Positions 53,101 through 64,000 of a stretch of 64,000 nt of DNA are shown here, piece by piece. This DNA comes from Lutraria lutraria (Eukaryota; Mollusca; Bivalvia; Venerida; Mactridae), in contig OZ026833.1 in NCBI GenBank assembly GCA_964023205.1, positions 2,795,553 to 2,859,552 of the forward strand, in the 5' to 3' direction. Both the position numbers and the translations under genes were made by a program. The notes below the pieces were generated by a model. The model saw nothing but the letters and a program-made list of their open reading frames with translations. It did no database searches and had not been told where the DNA came from. The number at the start of each line of letters is the position of its first letter. The first letter of the stretch is position 1.

Positions 53101-56100
53101 GATGGTCGTTACTAGTAAAATTGTGATGCTCACGAGTGGGAAATGGGAAGATTTTGGCGACTTGAAAAATATTTACACCGAAGAAATTTTCCATGAGCCT
53201 TTGGTATGTTAAAAGTAGTTGCCTATCACTGTCTTTATACCACGTGACCAGAGAAATACATCGTCTTCTATTTCGAATCGAAGCTTATTGCAGAAGATAA
53301 CGCTTAGTAAAATATTGTAGTTGACCTTTAGTCTTACTTATCAAAATGTGGCACTTTGTACCACCACCGCGGTGTTAAAACCATATTTTCTAGTCCGTAG
53401 GGTAACCCTGATATCGAAGTGTCACTGTACATGTTGTCCTAACGTATCGGCATATGTTGAAATCGCTAAAATAACGTAAAATGATATTTTACGTTTTTTA
53501 CAAAGATTGGATATCATACTTTAACACCAAGCAACAAGGTTTTTAACCGAACGCAAAAATGGTATTTTATTGCGATAAATACTGCACCCCTTTATCGACT
53601 TTTCCTTATCAGCGTTAAAAATCAATAACGTAATGCGCATTGTATTGGTACGATATGTTATTGTATAAATATCACACTCCACATGTAAATAATGTCTCAT
53701 ATAACTCTTAGTATGAGTGGCTATATATAATTTTTGTTTTGTGTTATGTACAATATATGTAGTATATATAGATGAGACTTTAATAAATAAATAAATATAG
53801 GGTGATAGAACGTAATGTTCACCCGAGACAAGTAATGTCGACCGAGGCTTAGCGTGCCGCAGTTTCTTTTCTTTTTTTTGGCAGTGATTTAATCTTTTAA
53901 TATGACAATAAATGTGTTTCTTTACCTCATGTGCCCAAAGTAAAATAGTGCTTATTGCGCACACTAAACAAAAATCTATTGTAAACGACCCAAGCATATT
54001 TTAGCCACGGTTGATAGTCATATCTTATAACAAAGCAAGTCACATGATGGTTACACATTAACGTATCTGGCTTGGTTATAATCACTTAAATAATGTAACA
54101 TGATATTTTATATTATTTACAAAGATTAAATATCATACTTTAAAGACATTGAACAGCTACTATATAAGTGACCCCCCCCCCAAAGTCCACATGTGGTCAA
54201 ATCTCTTTATTGCCCCTAATCAGATAAAACCAGTCTGGTCACGGTCTGTAGACTTGATACCTAGTCAAAAAGTGGGGTAATAAATTTTATTGATTTACAG
54301 TGATAATAAGTTTATGACTAAATTGCTTTTGTTTTTATAAGCATAGAGTAACAGATTATGTAAACAGGTGCTAGTCTATCAATGACCCTGTCTGTTTTAT
54401 TACCCCCTACTGTGGAATTAGGGGACTTTCTGGTCCATAAGTCACATGCCTCGCATTCCTGGTTCAATGTCTTTAAGACCAATCAACAAACAATTCTAAC
54501 AGAATGCTCAAAAATGGTGTTTATTAGCGATAAATACTGCACCCCTTTATCGACTTTTCCTTATCAGCGTTAATCATCTCTAACGTAATGTGCATTGTAT
54601 GGGTACAATATGATACTATCAATTCATTAATGACAAAAAATTGTTAAAAAATCTCTTACTAGACATCAAACATTGGCGTGGTTTCAATTATTGAACCGTA
54701 AACATTAGCGATTTTGATTGGCTATCAAAATTGAAAGGGGTGCGTCAATTTCGTTGATTTCATGAGACGATAATGATACGACAATTCAATTGTTAATTGC
54801 TCAGCTTAAAGGTTTAACGTTGGAATATTTTAGTAGAAAGAACTTTTAAAAAAGTGATGGTATACATTATTTTGAAATCGAAGTATATGGATTTCACTTG
54901 GAGAACCGAAAAATTCCAATTTTAAAACACTTTTTATCACTATTGAATAGGTATTTCCCAACTAGGGCGCGCACCCTAGATAGAACTATTTTAAGACCCC
55001 TGCCAAAAATTAAACCTCGCTTTCAAAACTAGGTAAATGCACGAAAACTACATGTTATGGTGGTGTTGAATAAACATAAACAAGGCAAATATATTTTAAT
55101 ACTTAAGGTAGGTCGCGGGTTTCCTTCCGAAAAGTGTTCAGTTTCTAGAAGTCAACGCACAAGAAAATCTTTTTGCAGGAACATCCTTCAAAGTATTGGC
55201 TGAAGCAAAAATGGTGTATTTAAAATGATATTTCCATTGAAACCGCTCAAAAAACGGCCACCTAGTGGAGCGATTTTTTGTATATGTTTTTTTTCGCGTT
55301 ATTTCTTGTACTGCTCCGATAATTCTGCATATTGAGTTATGAAATTTACTGTGCACAATGTTGAATCATTTACAAATCCGAAAAAGTTAATATAGCTTCA
55401 TTTTGCCGTCATTAAATCTTAAAAGGTTTTGATCAAACTCTGTAGTGGTGGCAATTTTTCGGGAGGAAACCCGTGACCCACCTTAACTAAAACCTCGTAT
55501 TGATATAGAAGATTAATTAAAACACGTTTTTCTTACTGTGCACGGCCTGTCTGACATGTTTCGTTGTTTACATAATTAGAAATACAAGTCAAAATAGGAA
55601 GTACACATTTCTAAAAATAGACCGAGGATACCCTTTCGGTTTTAATACAACAACGAGTAATAAAGGTTTCCTTCCATAATTAATAGCAATCTTTGCCGAA
55701 ATACTTCAGCATGTGCTAGATATTGTCCAAATCAACTTTTCCGTCAGTTCTTTTCTTCACATGCATAATTTGAGAAGGAAAGCAACTGACCCCCTTTAAA
55801 AACACATTTTCGAATTAATATTGCCGTCTTATTTTGTCGCGGAAATGTTAATCTAGGGAACTTTGCCTCAAAATTTTGATACTTGATTTCATTTCTATGG
55901 CGTATTATGTAATAAACAGCGCGGTTTTGGGTACGGAATTTCTTTATGGTCAAGTATCTAACGAACCGATGACATTATCAAAAAAAACTGAGTCACGGTT
56001 CCCTGCACTACATTTATAGTGATTTTAAGGCTATTTGTTGTAATATATTCCTAAATACAGAGTAGTTATCGTTGTTAAAAAATCGAAAATTCCGTGCGAT

Positions 56101-59100
56101 ATTGGTTTATGGATGACCAATCAAATGTAATATTTCTTTCAAATCACTTGCAATGCACTTTATACAGTGGGTTTGTTCGAGTACATTTGTATATAATTAT
56201 GGTTTAGTTTTTAAGTCTATAAATTGGTGAAACTTGATTTGACCTCACATCCACGCCAGATACCTTAAACATTCAATCGAATCGTATTGTGACACATTGT
56301 TTTTTTAACATGTAGGGTGCCAAACGATGGAGCAATGATTTGTACTTTGGTCTACAGAGAATTGCCAGTATGAACCACTCTTGTATAGAACTGTGCACGA
56401 GAATTCCAGACAAGTAAGTTTATATGGCCATTTATAGGAATAAACATTACAATTCCTGTTGACTTAGCCGTCACTCTTCTCGACGCACATGAATTTTTAT
56501 GCAGACCCAGTAACTACGTTTTTCTACATCAGCCACGCACTTGTTAAACAACATGTAGTTCCCGTGCCAGTCAATTAAAGTTCAGTTTCCATGAGTACTT
56601 TGATTGTTAGTACTACACGTATTATGCACACGATAAAAATCGATCTCCCGAGATATCAGGCTAGAGTAGTTCCAGATCTTACTACAATACAAAATTCAGT
56701 ACACATACCGCAATAACTTGTTTGTTCTGTTGTAGTAGTGCGCAATTGCATTTACATTTTAATTCAGTGCGTTCATGCATACAAAGAGACGTTGCAAACA
56801 TTTAATAATAAGTTTACAACGGATGTAAATTGCAGGAAATTACTATAAAAGCTAGAAAATTGGCTTGCAGTGCATATTTTGTAATTTGACGCAAGACATC
56901 GGACTACGGAGTTATTTTATAAACTACGAGTAGAATGAATAAATAAATCCTACCATCCAGTGGTTGCCATTGTTGTTGCTTTAACATGTTACACATCTTC
57001 TTAATGCTACATGAAAATGTTATTATTACAAAAATAGTACATGTATAGCCCAATTATTATTATTTCTATGATAGTTACCTTAGATATTTCAATTTCAGAT
57101 GGCCTTTATTCGGAGGTCATTTTGTTCTAAGTCATCTTAGACGGCTTTTAAAAGAATGTCCTTTCTTCACAGAGTGCCTTTATTCGGAGGTGGCCAAGTG
57201 CACCGGTTTAACTGTATATTCTTATTTATTTATATATTAAAATCCCCAGATTGACCGTGTCAGGTGAGATGCTGAAACCATTCCTGGAAGGGATGACTTT
57301 ACAACAAGTTTTAGATGCTAAACGATTGTTCATCGTAGACCACACGATTCTATCTGATATTATGTGTACAGACAACGAAAAGGTAAATGAATACAAACAT
57401 ATGTTTGGAAATTAAACTATATTTCAGCTTCCCAAAGCCGCGTATGAATTTTTGATGCGGAAAAAAGTACTACATTCTTCTACATCCGCTATGGAATTGT
57501 TAAACTTATTCCCGGTCCATGTTGCATGTTTCAGGACTTTGTTTTTCATATATCTTTTACCTTCAACCATGCAAGTGTATATAATATGTGTATGTTACTA
57601 AAATATTGATGAAAACAATAATTATTATAAACAACGAAAGGAAAACTCCTTCAGTCACCGAATCATTTGTAAATTTGATTTTGTCTGTTGTCAAGATTTG
57701 GCTTGTAAAAACCTAAACTGGTTCCCGTTATGTGTACAAAGTCAGCTCCTTTGGTGCACTGCAACATGGAACGGGAACCAGTTTAGTGAAAAACCGTACA
57801 TTTCAAGGGCAGATAACTTATACATGAATCTCAAGTACCATATTTTTACTTTTGGTTCACGTTTTTTTATATTTTATACTTGGTCAAAATGCAAAAATGT
57901 CATGCAATTCAATTAAATATTTCACAACCTTTTTCAGCTGAATTAAAGTGACTAAAAATTCTTCAAAATTAAGTATTTTTTAAAGAATTTTGGCATTGGT
58001 TAAGGTAAAGAAAAAAACAAACTAATTACTAATTCTTGAAATTATGGACAATGGCATGTAAATAAGTAGGCTACATGAAAAAGAAAATAAATAAGGCCTT
58101 GCTTATCTTCACTGTGAATTATCGTATGAAATAGTTTCATTTTCCCTGTATGTATATGTGAAAAAAAAAACCCTGGAAACTGTAGCAATGTCTTCAAGCA
58201 GTCTGTCTAAACGATTTAAATATTTTTTTTACATGCGTGTGCTCCAATAGCGTTGTTCTTCGTCAATGGTCAACATCAGCTGCTTCCTATTGCAATACAG
58301 TTGTTCCAAGAACCGAAAAAAGACAATCCGGTATGTGGTTATACATGTATTGATTTTAAGCATTCGGCCATGACCTTTTATTTCCAAATTTGCCTGTAAT
58401 GTTGTACACGTTCAGTTCTTGTAACCTAAACTTTGATTTAGATACGTTTTATCCGGTAACCAGTTACATGCATTTATAAAATGATTGTAAAAAAGTAAAT
58501 ATTGTGACTGTTGCAGGTATTTCTACCCAGTGACCCACCGTATACCTGGCTGACAGCTAAAATGTGGTTCAATTGCGCTGATGCTGGCGTACATCAATCA
58601 TTGACTCATCTTGGTAAGTAAATTGAGACCTAATTATATAACGATCGATTAATTCGGGGGTCTGGGTTTCAGACTAAGTATTTACTTAAGATTTCGACTT
58701 GATATTCAGACCATCTCTTCAACATTTGCTAGAAGATAAGTAATCGAGTGGTCATTTTTGCAGGATTCACACACATGCTGATGGAAGGTGTTGCCGTGGT
58801 AACCAACAGGCAGCTAGCACAGTCACACCCTTTGTTCAAACTGCTAGCTCCTCATTTCTTGTACCTGATTGCAATCAACAAGTAAGGGTTTATTCTGTTT
58901 TGAGTGAATTTTACTTGCTTGACGAAAACATGTTTGGAACTGTAAAGCAAAAATGATTTTTTGTGTGAATGTTGCTGGATGAAAACATGTTTAAATAAGG
59001 TTTATAGGAACTGTAAAGCTAAATGATTTCTTGTGTTACTATTACTTTGCTTTGTGGTGATTTCCTGTGCCTCCGTAAGCCAAACTGCCCCCAGGAGCAC

Positions 59101-62089
59101 ATGCATTTATTGAAAGCAGCGTCTTATTTCCATTGGATTTAAAACGTAAAAGTCAATGCTACAAAACACTAGATCAGCATGCAATAATATCCAGGTTTAC
59201 TATACTTGAAGTACCTCTAAGAACGCGTCTTGTATTGGTGTTCATATCACCATGGCAACACCTAGCAATTTTGTAATCAATCAAATATCTAGCCTCCTGA
59301 ATAAGTTCTCAAATATAACTACGCCTTACATTAAATGTTTTTCATATGAACAGTCTAGCATTGGATGTTCTTTTATCGCCCGGTGGCTGGATTGACAAGA
59401 CAATGAAAGTTGGTGGTAGTGGAATATTTGAAATTCTTAAAAAAGGGTATGCTTCTTTTTTGTCCCCATTCATGAAATGTTTACTGATGTCTGCTTACTT
59501 GATTGATAAATCATTTGATTATTTAAAGACTGTTTTAATGTGTGCTTTCAGAAGCCCTTACACGTTAAACAACAACAACAAAAAAAAACACTATGGCCTC
59601 TTCTGACACCATAAAACAATAATTTTCAATGGTTTTCTCACATATACATTTGATGATATGTTAAAACAACACGCATACATATTTTACGTCATTCCGGTCT
59701 GACATACATTACAAGTTATGACTATACACATCACATGTACTGTTATATAAACTTACAGAATAAATAACTGGAGAATGGATGTTGAAGGGACATTGCCAGA
59801 AGATCTCAAAAGGAGAAAGGTATGTCATCTTAGTAACTATCATATTTTTCAATGTATAAAATGGCTTAGGGGAAGTGGTGACATAATGTGTTTTTTGGTA
59901 AAACCGTATATAGAACATAAATATCACACTAGGAAAGATCTTTAAGTGCTAACACGTTATTTAAAGTAAACTCTGAGGCGGCAAAAACCCTACGTCGGAT
60001 ACCCACGGTTTCTGACTCCAATCCGGACGCGCATACCACATATTTTTTATGCTTTTGTTATGCTATCAAAATCTTTTTTTTCCAGGTATACGATAAGGAC
60101 GTGTTGCCTGGTTACCATTTTCGTGACGACGCCTTGCTGTTTTATGATGCCATCAACAAATATGTTAAGAAATATGTGGATCGGTATTATGGTGAGCTAT
60201 TATGATATTCATTTAATATGTTACAAAAATGGTAACACTGACGAAACAACAGTCACCCAATAAAAGCGTGTCTAACTCTAGTATGTAAAGATACTTATTA
60301 AACTTGAAATCGATTATTTATTCTTTATTCTTGATTCAAAAAATCTTAAAATGAAGATAGTTTTCGCTAATTCATTTTTGTGGGATCAGTTTGACATAAA
60401 TTTTATTTTTACGTGTATTAATGCTCCCTATGTCCAAAAATCTTTCGAAAAAGTAAAACAATTTTATTTTCCTCGACTATTGTTGCATATATTTTACGGT
60501 GTTTCTTTGCATATACTCGTAAAACTCATACACAGGCGCATTACTATTCCAAATGTATTTGAATTGTCCAGGCATTCATTTTACGTATCTGAAATGTACA
60601 TAATTATGTGAGTATATTACAGATACTCAGGATAAGATTATCGGTGACTGGGAATTACAAGGCTGGGGAGCCGAGCTGGTTCTAGCGAGAGACCAAGGAG
60701 GCTGTGGACTTTTGGTAACAGTTAAATTTGTATTGTATCATTTCAAATTAAATACAAATTACCAAACAGAAAGTGTATGAAAGAACAATTTCTCTGACAA
60801 TGGCAAATGAGAATCTTTTGCAGAAATAGGTCAGGTTACCTTTAATACACTGTTGCTGATTGTTTGTTTAAATATATTTATCCAAGAAATGAATTTACAG
60901 AAGTTGCTGATTGTTGACATGTATAAATTTATGGTAAAAGCAAGCATTGCATAGGTGGTGTGTTTGCCGTTAACGTGCCGAACATCTAACAACATAACAT
61001 CAAATCATTTAAATATTGACATTGATTCCAGGGAGTACCAGGAAATGGGAAGTTCACATCAAAAGACCAGTTGTACATTGCTCTGACTAGTATAATATAT
61101 ACATGCAGTGTAGGACATGCCGCAGCGAATTTTCCACAATATGATGAATACGGGTTCCCGCCAAATTATCCGGTATCACTTACCGGTAGACCACCTGTAG
61201 ATAAGGTTCATTATATACGTACCTCTTCTTCTTTTATGCTGTAATGCTTTAGAATATCAAGAATATACATCGCATATACATATGTATTTCCCATACAAAA
61301 TACATGTTATTCATCAATATTGTCATGTAAACAGAACCACGTAAATTACTTACAAGGAGAAGTTACTCTAATTAATGCATAATATACATATTAGAAACCA
61401 CGTGACGTCAGTTAACGAATCGATTTGTGTAGTTGGAAGTACGACCATGTGCATTATCATTACATTGCAGACATCACTTGAAGAAAAAGATATTGTGGCT
61501 ATATTGCCCGACAAACCAACCACATTTGATGCCATGATTGTTACCAAGATTCTGAGTATGAAGGGTACAAACAGTTTGGGTGATTTTGAAGTGCAGTACA
61601 TCTATGAACCAGAAGCATTGAAAATTGTTGATGAGTAAGTTCGATGTAAATGTTTGTATGCATGCCATTCCACCAATGGTCCGTAACAATTAACCAAGCT
61701 TTTATAATAGGGATTAGCTCATTAAATACGGGAGTAGCTCATTTAGTTGAGAAGAAAAAAATATTCAACCATTGGTAATTAATAATAGATTAAACAAATG
61801 TGAAGCATGTTGTGGCACCGCTGCAATACCCAAGTCTTTATTTAGTTACATATATGTAGCACTGTACCTTGTAATTTTCGACAACCAAAACTCTTCAACA
61901 ATAAAATTGCTGTACTGTAATGTTAAAACTTAATACATACGTCAACAGGGTATTGTATATTTTACATTATCTAGGTTTCGTGCAGACCTAGTGAAGATAG
62001 GTCAGACAATCAAAGAAAGGAATAAAGTACGAAACCCGCCATACCCATACTTAGAACCAGAAAACATACCTAATGCTATCAGTATTTAG
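50105..62089 (+). CDS. Lipoxygenase copy D (663 aa if exon 6 is spliced in)
   Basis: Diverged paralogue of copies A-C with the same 15 exons: 50105-50575, 52429-52473, 53075-53203, 56316-56413, 57250-57382, 58235-58330, 58517-58613, 58764-58881, 59354-59446, 59759-59819, 60086-60191, 60623-60714, 61032-61205, 61471-61634, 61975-62089. The sum is 1992 nt and all frames are open. The PLAT exon starts [12 protein letters not shown], eight residues shorter than C; the ATG has A at -3 and G at +4. Iron ligands (VHQSLTH, GHAAAN, C-terminal Ile) and the Coffa-position Ala (LIAIN) are kept. Oddity: exon 6, which by alignment starts at 58235, is preceded by 'acat' instead of 'acag', so the normal acceptor is missing. 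The next usable AG shifts the frame. Intron 3 is over 3 kb and packed with nested repeats. The gene may be functional if this base is an error. Confidence 0.85.
50645..50893 (+). mobile_element. Full-length tRNA-derived SINE (family 1), intron 1 of copy D
   Basis: A tRNA-like head with A box (TGGTCGAGTGGTTAAGAGCG) and B box (GGGTTTGAGCCC) and a long variable arm points to a Leu/Ser-type tRNA ancestor. The body 'tactggttcttcccatg' and a tail of AAAT/AATC repeats follow. A possible 7-bp target duplication, attttac, lies at 50633-50639 and 50899-50905. It is the intact form of the truncated pieces after each gene. It begins 69 bases after exon 1. Confidence 0.8.
51266..51900 (+). repeat. 37-bp minisatellite, intron 1 of copy D
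   Basis: About 17 to 20 units, full and shortened, of 'aaattggtaaatgttaagtg' followed by 'tgacgtgacaaatgatc'. Several units are internally shortened (e.g. around 51470-51570). Copies A-C have no such array. Confidence 0.92.
53445..54620 (+). repeat. Two direct copies of a dispersed repeat, intron 3 of copy D
   Basis: The first copy spans about 53445-53690 and the second about 54060-54620. Both share 'cgataaatactgcacccc' and 'tttatcgacttttccttatc'. The second copy is split by the insertion at 54144-54472. Between them, at 53795-53850, lies a relative of the inverted-repeat element seen in intron 5 of copy A. Confidence 0.7.
54144..54472. mobile_element. 329-bp MITE with TTAA duplication, nested in a repeat
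   Basis: Ends are AGACATTGAAC and its exact complement GTTCAATGTCT. They are flanked by TTAA at 54140-54143 and 54473-54476. The sister repeat at about 53515 shows the empty site with a single TTAA. A TTAA duplication fits piggyBac- or Kolobok-type elements. A C run (54172-54181) lies inside. No coding capacity. Confidence 0.85.
55103..55486. mobile_element. 384-bp MITE with TTAA ends
   Basis: About 31 bases at each end are complementary: TTAAGGTAGGTCGCGGGTTT on the left, and a near-complement ending CACGGGTTTC-type sequence on the right. TTAA stands at both outer edges, consistent with a TTAA target site. A diverged relative with 'ggtttccttcc' and 'cacggttccct' may follow at about 55660-56010. 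Confidence 0.8.
57713..57786. repeat. 74-bp palindrome with 17-bp perfect arms
   Basis: Left arm ctaaactggttcccgtt, right arm aacgggaaccagtttag, with a 40-base loop. The arms resemble the 'actagttcccgttccatg' core of a dispersed repeat found at about 543, 15869, 31853, 57498 and 63620. Confidence 0.75.
57795..58130 (+). mobile_element. Relative of the long-inverted-end MITE, intron 5 of copy D
   Basis: The interior matches the intron 2 element of copies B and C: 'tttcaagggcagat', 'tttacttttggtt', 'cttggtcaaaat', 'gtgaattatc'. The outer ends are not kept. It lies in a different intron, so it is a separate insertion. Confidence 0.6.
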
Positions 62090-62361
62090 GTAGATGACCA
62101 CTATGTTCCCTGTCAACCACACCTGTAATTGTTTACACGTTATTTACTTGATAGTCTACGTGATAAGGATAAAGAAATTAGAATGTGGAATTAGAATGTG
62201 GACTTCTCCATTGGATATAGTAGTACTGTTTGATGAGGTCGAAATATCAACTTTTTGTCTTACTGTGCTAATTAAACACGTACCTGTAGATATCTGCTTG
62301 TTGAGTGAGAAGTTTGTTTCTGTGAGTACATGTATATAAATTATGTGAATACTAAAATAAA
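62090..62361 (+). other. Probable 3' UTR of copy D with AATAAA signal
   Basis: Aligns with the block after A-C despite overall divergence. AATAAA is at 62356-62361. Confidence 0.55.
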
Positions 62362-64000
62362 ATATATGCGACGAGTCTCCTGACTTAGAGATACACTGGA
62401 AAACACGCTCGTCTTTAAGTAAAAAAAACAAAACTTTTGAATAACTGTCTTTGATTATTTTCGTTGAATAATTACTGAACTGATCTTGTTATGATGATAC
62501 CTGTCAGGAATATGGTAAGACTTTGTGTTGAAATTTAAATGAAATGGTAAACTATAAATAGTTGTATATTTGATGAAAACAATATAACTGTCATTTTATT
62601 TTATCGTTTGTCACATTGTGTCTTGTGGAGACGTCAAATTAAACTCTGGTTAAAATTAACCGTTACTATTGTGACTTAAAGTGAAAAGTCGAATGAATGT
62701 CACTAGTTGTCAGCCACTTCAGACAGATATTTGATGTTAACTTGTTTTGAACTAATACAATAATTACTAACATGCTACGGTTTTGATTTATAAAGCAAGT
62801 GTTGTAAAATGGGTATGATGTTATGATGACAGTCATTTATTTACATGAACCAAGTCAGTTAGTTTTTTGTTCATTAATTAAATTGAATTTGTTGATTTCA
62901 CGTAAGATGTTCATGTACACAATATTAATACCATTTTGTTTGAATTAATTTTCTCTTTTAAACAGGCTTTTTTACTTTATGCGTTTGCATAGTGATTGAT
63001 CCTTTTTCTCATTATTAGTTATTTGTCACTCCATATTCTTTTGAGCGACTTATTTGCTTGTGAATAAAAAGTATATAGAAAACACAACAGTTGTTTATTT
63101 TACGACGACTAACATAGATGGTTAAGTGAACTGTCTGCCTCATATGACTCTGACTGTTGAAAAGGGGCGTAAAATTCAAATAAACCATCTAATTAAAACA
63201 GAATGGTATTATGACGATGGAAGTCTGATGTTTGCTACAGTTTCCAATTTTTGTCACTTTTAGATAAATAGGGAGAATAAAAACTATTTCAAATAAATCA
63301 ATATTTACATAAATAAGACTTAATGCGTTGCTTTCAAAGTCTGTTGGAAACTAGACAATATGTGTTGTTTGGCTTACTCTGGCAAAAACAGTTTAGCATT
63401 TAAAAGTCTGATCATTAAATCCACATCATTAACTAACCTGTTCTATTTCTCACGTGTCTACTTACAGCTAGGACATTGAGTTCCCCTTCAATATGATATA
63501 AATTCCAAGTCCAAGCATGAATAAGAATTTGGAAACTGAATGAAATTCCAGCTTTCCAGAGCTGTAACTCTCTCCAACCAAAATACTACGTTTTTCTACA
63601 TCCGCTATGCGATTGTTAAACTAGTTCCCGTTTCGTTGTGCTATACAAGTCGATATCCATGAGTACTTTGATTTTGAAAGAAGTCTGAGATTGGATAATG
63701 CACACTTATACCATAAAACACCAAAGATAAAATTCCAAATGTTACTCTTTTTGTTCCTAAAACATGTACATTTCCGTGCGAAACTAAAAGAACATGTATG
63801 GATGATTTCGAAGTAATTGATTCATTGTCAATACCAGGTATAAGTACGGACTAGATAAGTAAAAATGCACTAAACACATACATCAATGGTAGATTATTGC
63901 AAATGCATGCATACCACTGCTGAGAATTTACTGACCCATCGAACGACAACCGAACGTAAAGCTATTTGTACGGAAACAGGATATGCAAAACAGAAACAAA
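62362..64000. other. Spacer after copy D
   Basis: No gene seen. It first follows the sequence after copy C (SINE piece at 63117-63185), then from about 63295 follows the sequence at 46890-47990, as if the 4.58-kb element were absent. Confidence 0.6.

Noticed and set aside
53521..53997. 158-codon minus-strand reading frame
   Set aside because: It lies in intron 3 of copy D across dispersed repeats, and the sister repeat at 54500 does not keep it open.
1..64000. A novel multi-gene pathway or defence system
   Set aside because: All recognisable host genes are copies of one enzyme; other coding traces belong to transposons.

Overview
This is eukaryotic nuclear DNA: AT-rich, dense with introns, and full of small non-autonomous transposons, tRNA-derived SINE-like repeats and minisatellites. 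The genes are animal-type lipoxygenases (an N-terminal PLAT domain followed by an iron lipoxygenase domain). The repeat style (SINE-like units ending in a 'gtgcgacgttaaac' type tail, frequent 'tacatgta' words, many MITEs) suggests a mollusc, perhaps a bivalve. That taxonomic call is an inference from sequence style only.

The whole window is one tandem lipoxygenase cluster on the + strand. Four copies share the same 15-exon structure and the same exon phases. Copy A (1-9653) enters at the left edge inside exon 3 and has one apparent 1-base deletion in exon 9. Copy B (13209-25439) is a pseudogene: its PLAT exon is broken, exon 3 is gone, and two splice acceptors are lost. Copy C (29125-40676) looks fully intact and predicts a 671-residue enzyme with all iron ligands. 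Copy D (50105-62089) is the most diverged. It predicts 663 residues with good reading frames, but the AG acceptor of exon 6 reads AT. A, B and C are so alike, introns included, that they must come from recent duplication of a unit of about 15-16 kb. D is older and its introns are mostly different.

The spacer between C and D (40677-50104) holds a 4.58-kb element with 47-bp inverted ends and a 6-bp target duplication (42289-46868), which carries two tRNA-like segments, and a dead mariner transposon (48359-49630). Sequence after D (62362-64000) resembles the spacer after C without the 4.58-kb element. This suggests that another lipoxygenase copy may lie just beyond the right edge.

All copies should act in one pathway, the stereospecific dioxygenation of polyunsaturated fatty acids such as arachidonate to hydroperoxides. 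The cluster has no second enzyme class. I found no CRISPR, operon, phage or other prokaryotic feature, and no new multi-gene system. The less ordinary material is the decay of copy B, the splice-site question in copy D, and the unassigned 4.58-kb transposon.
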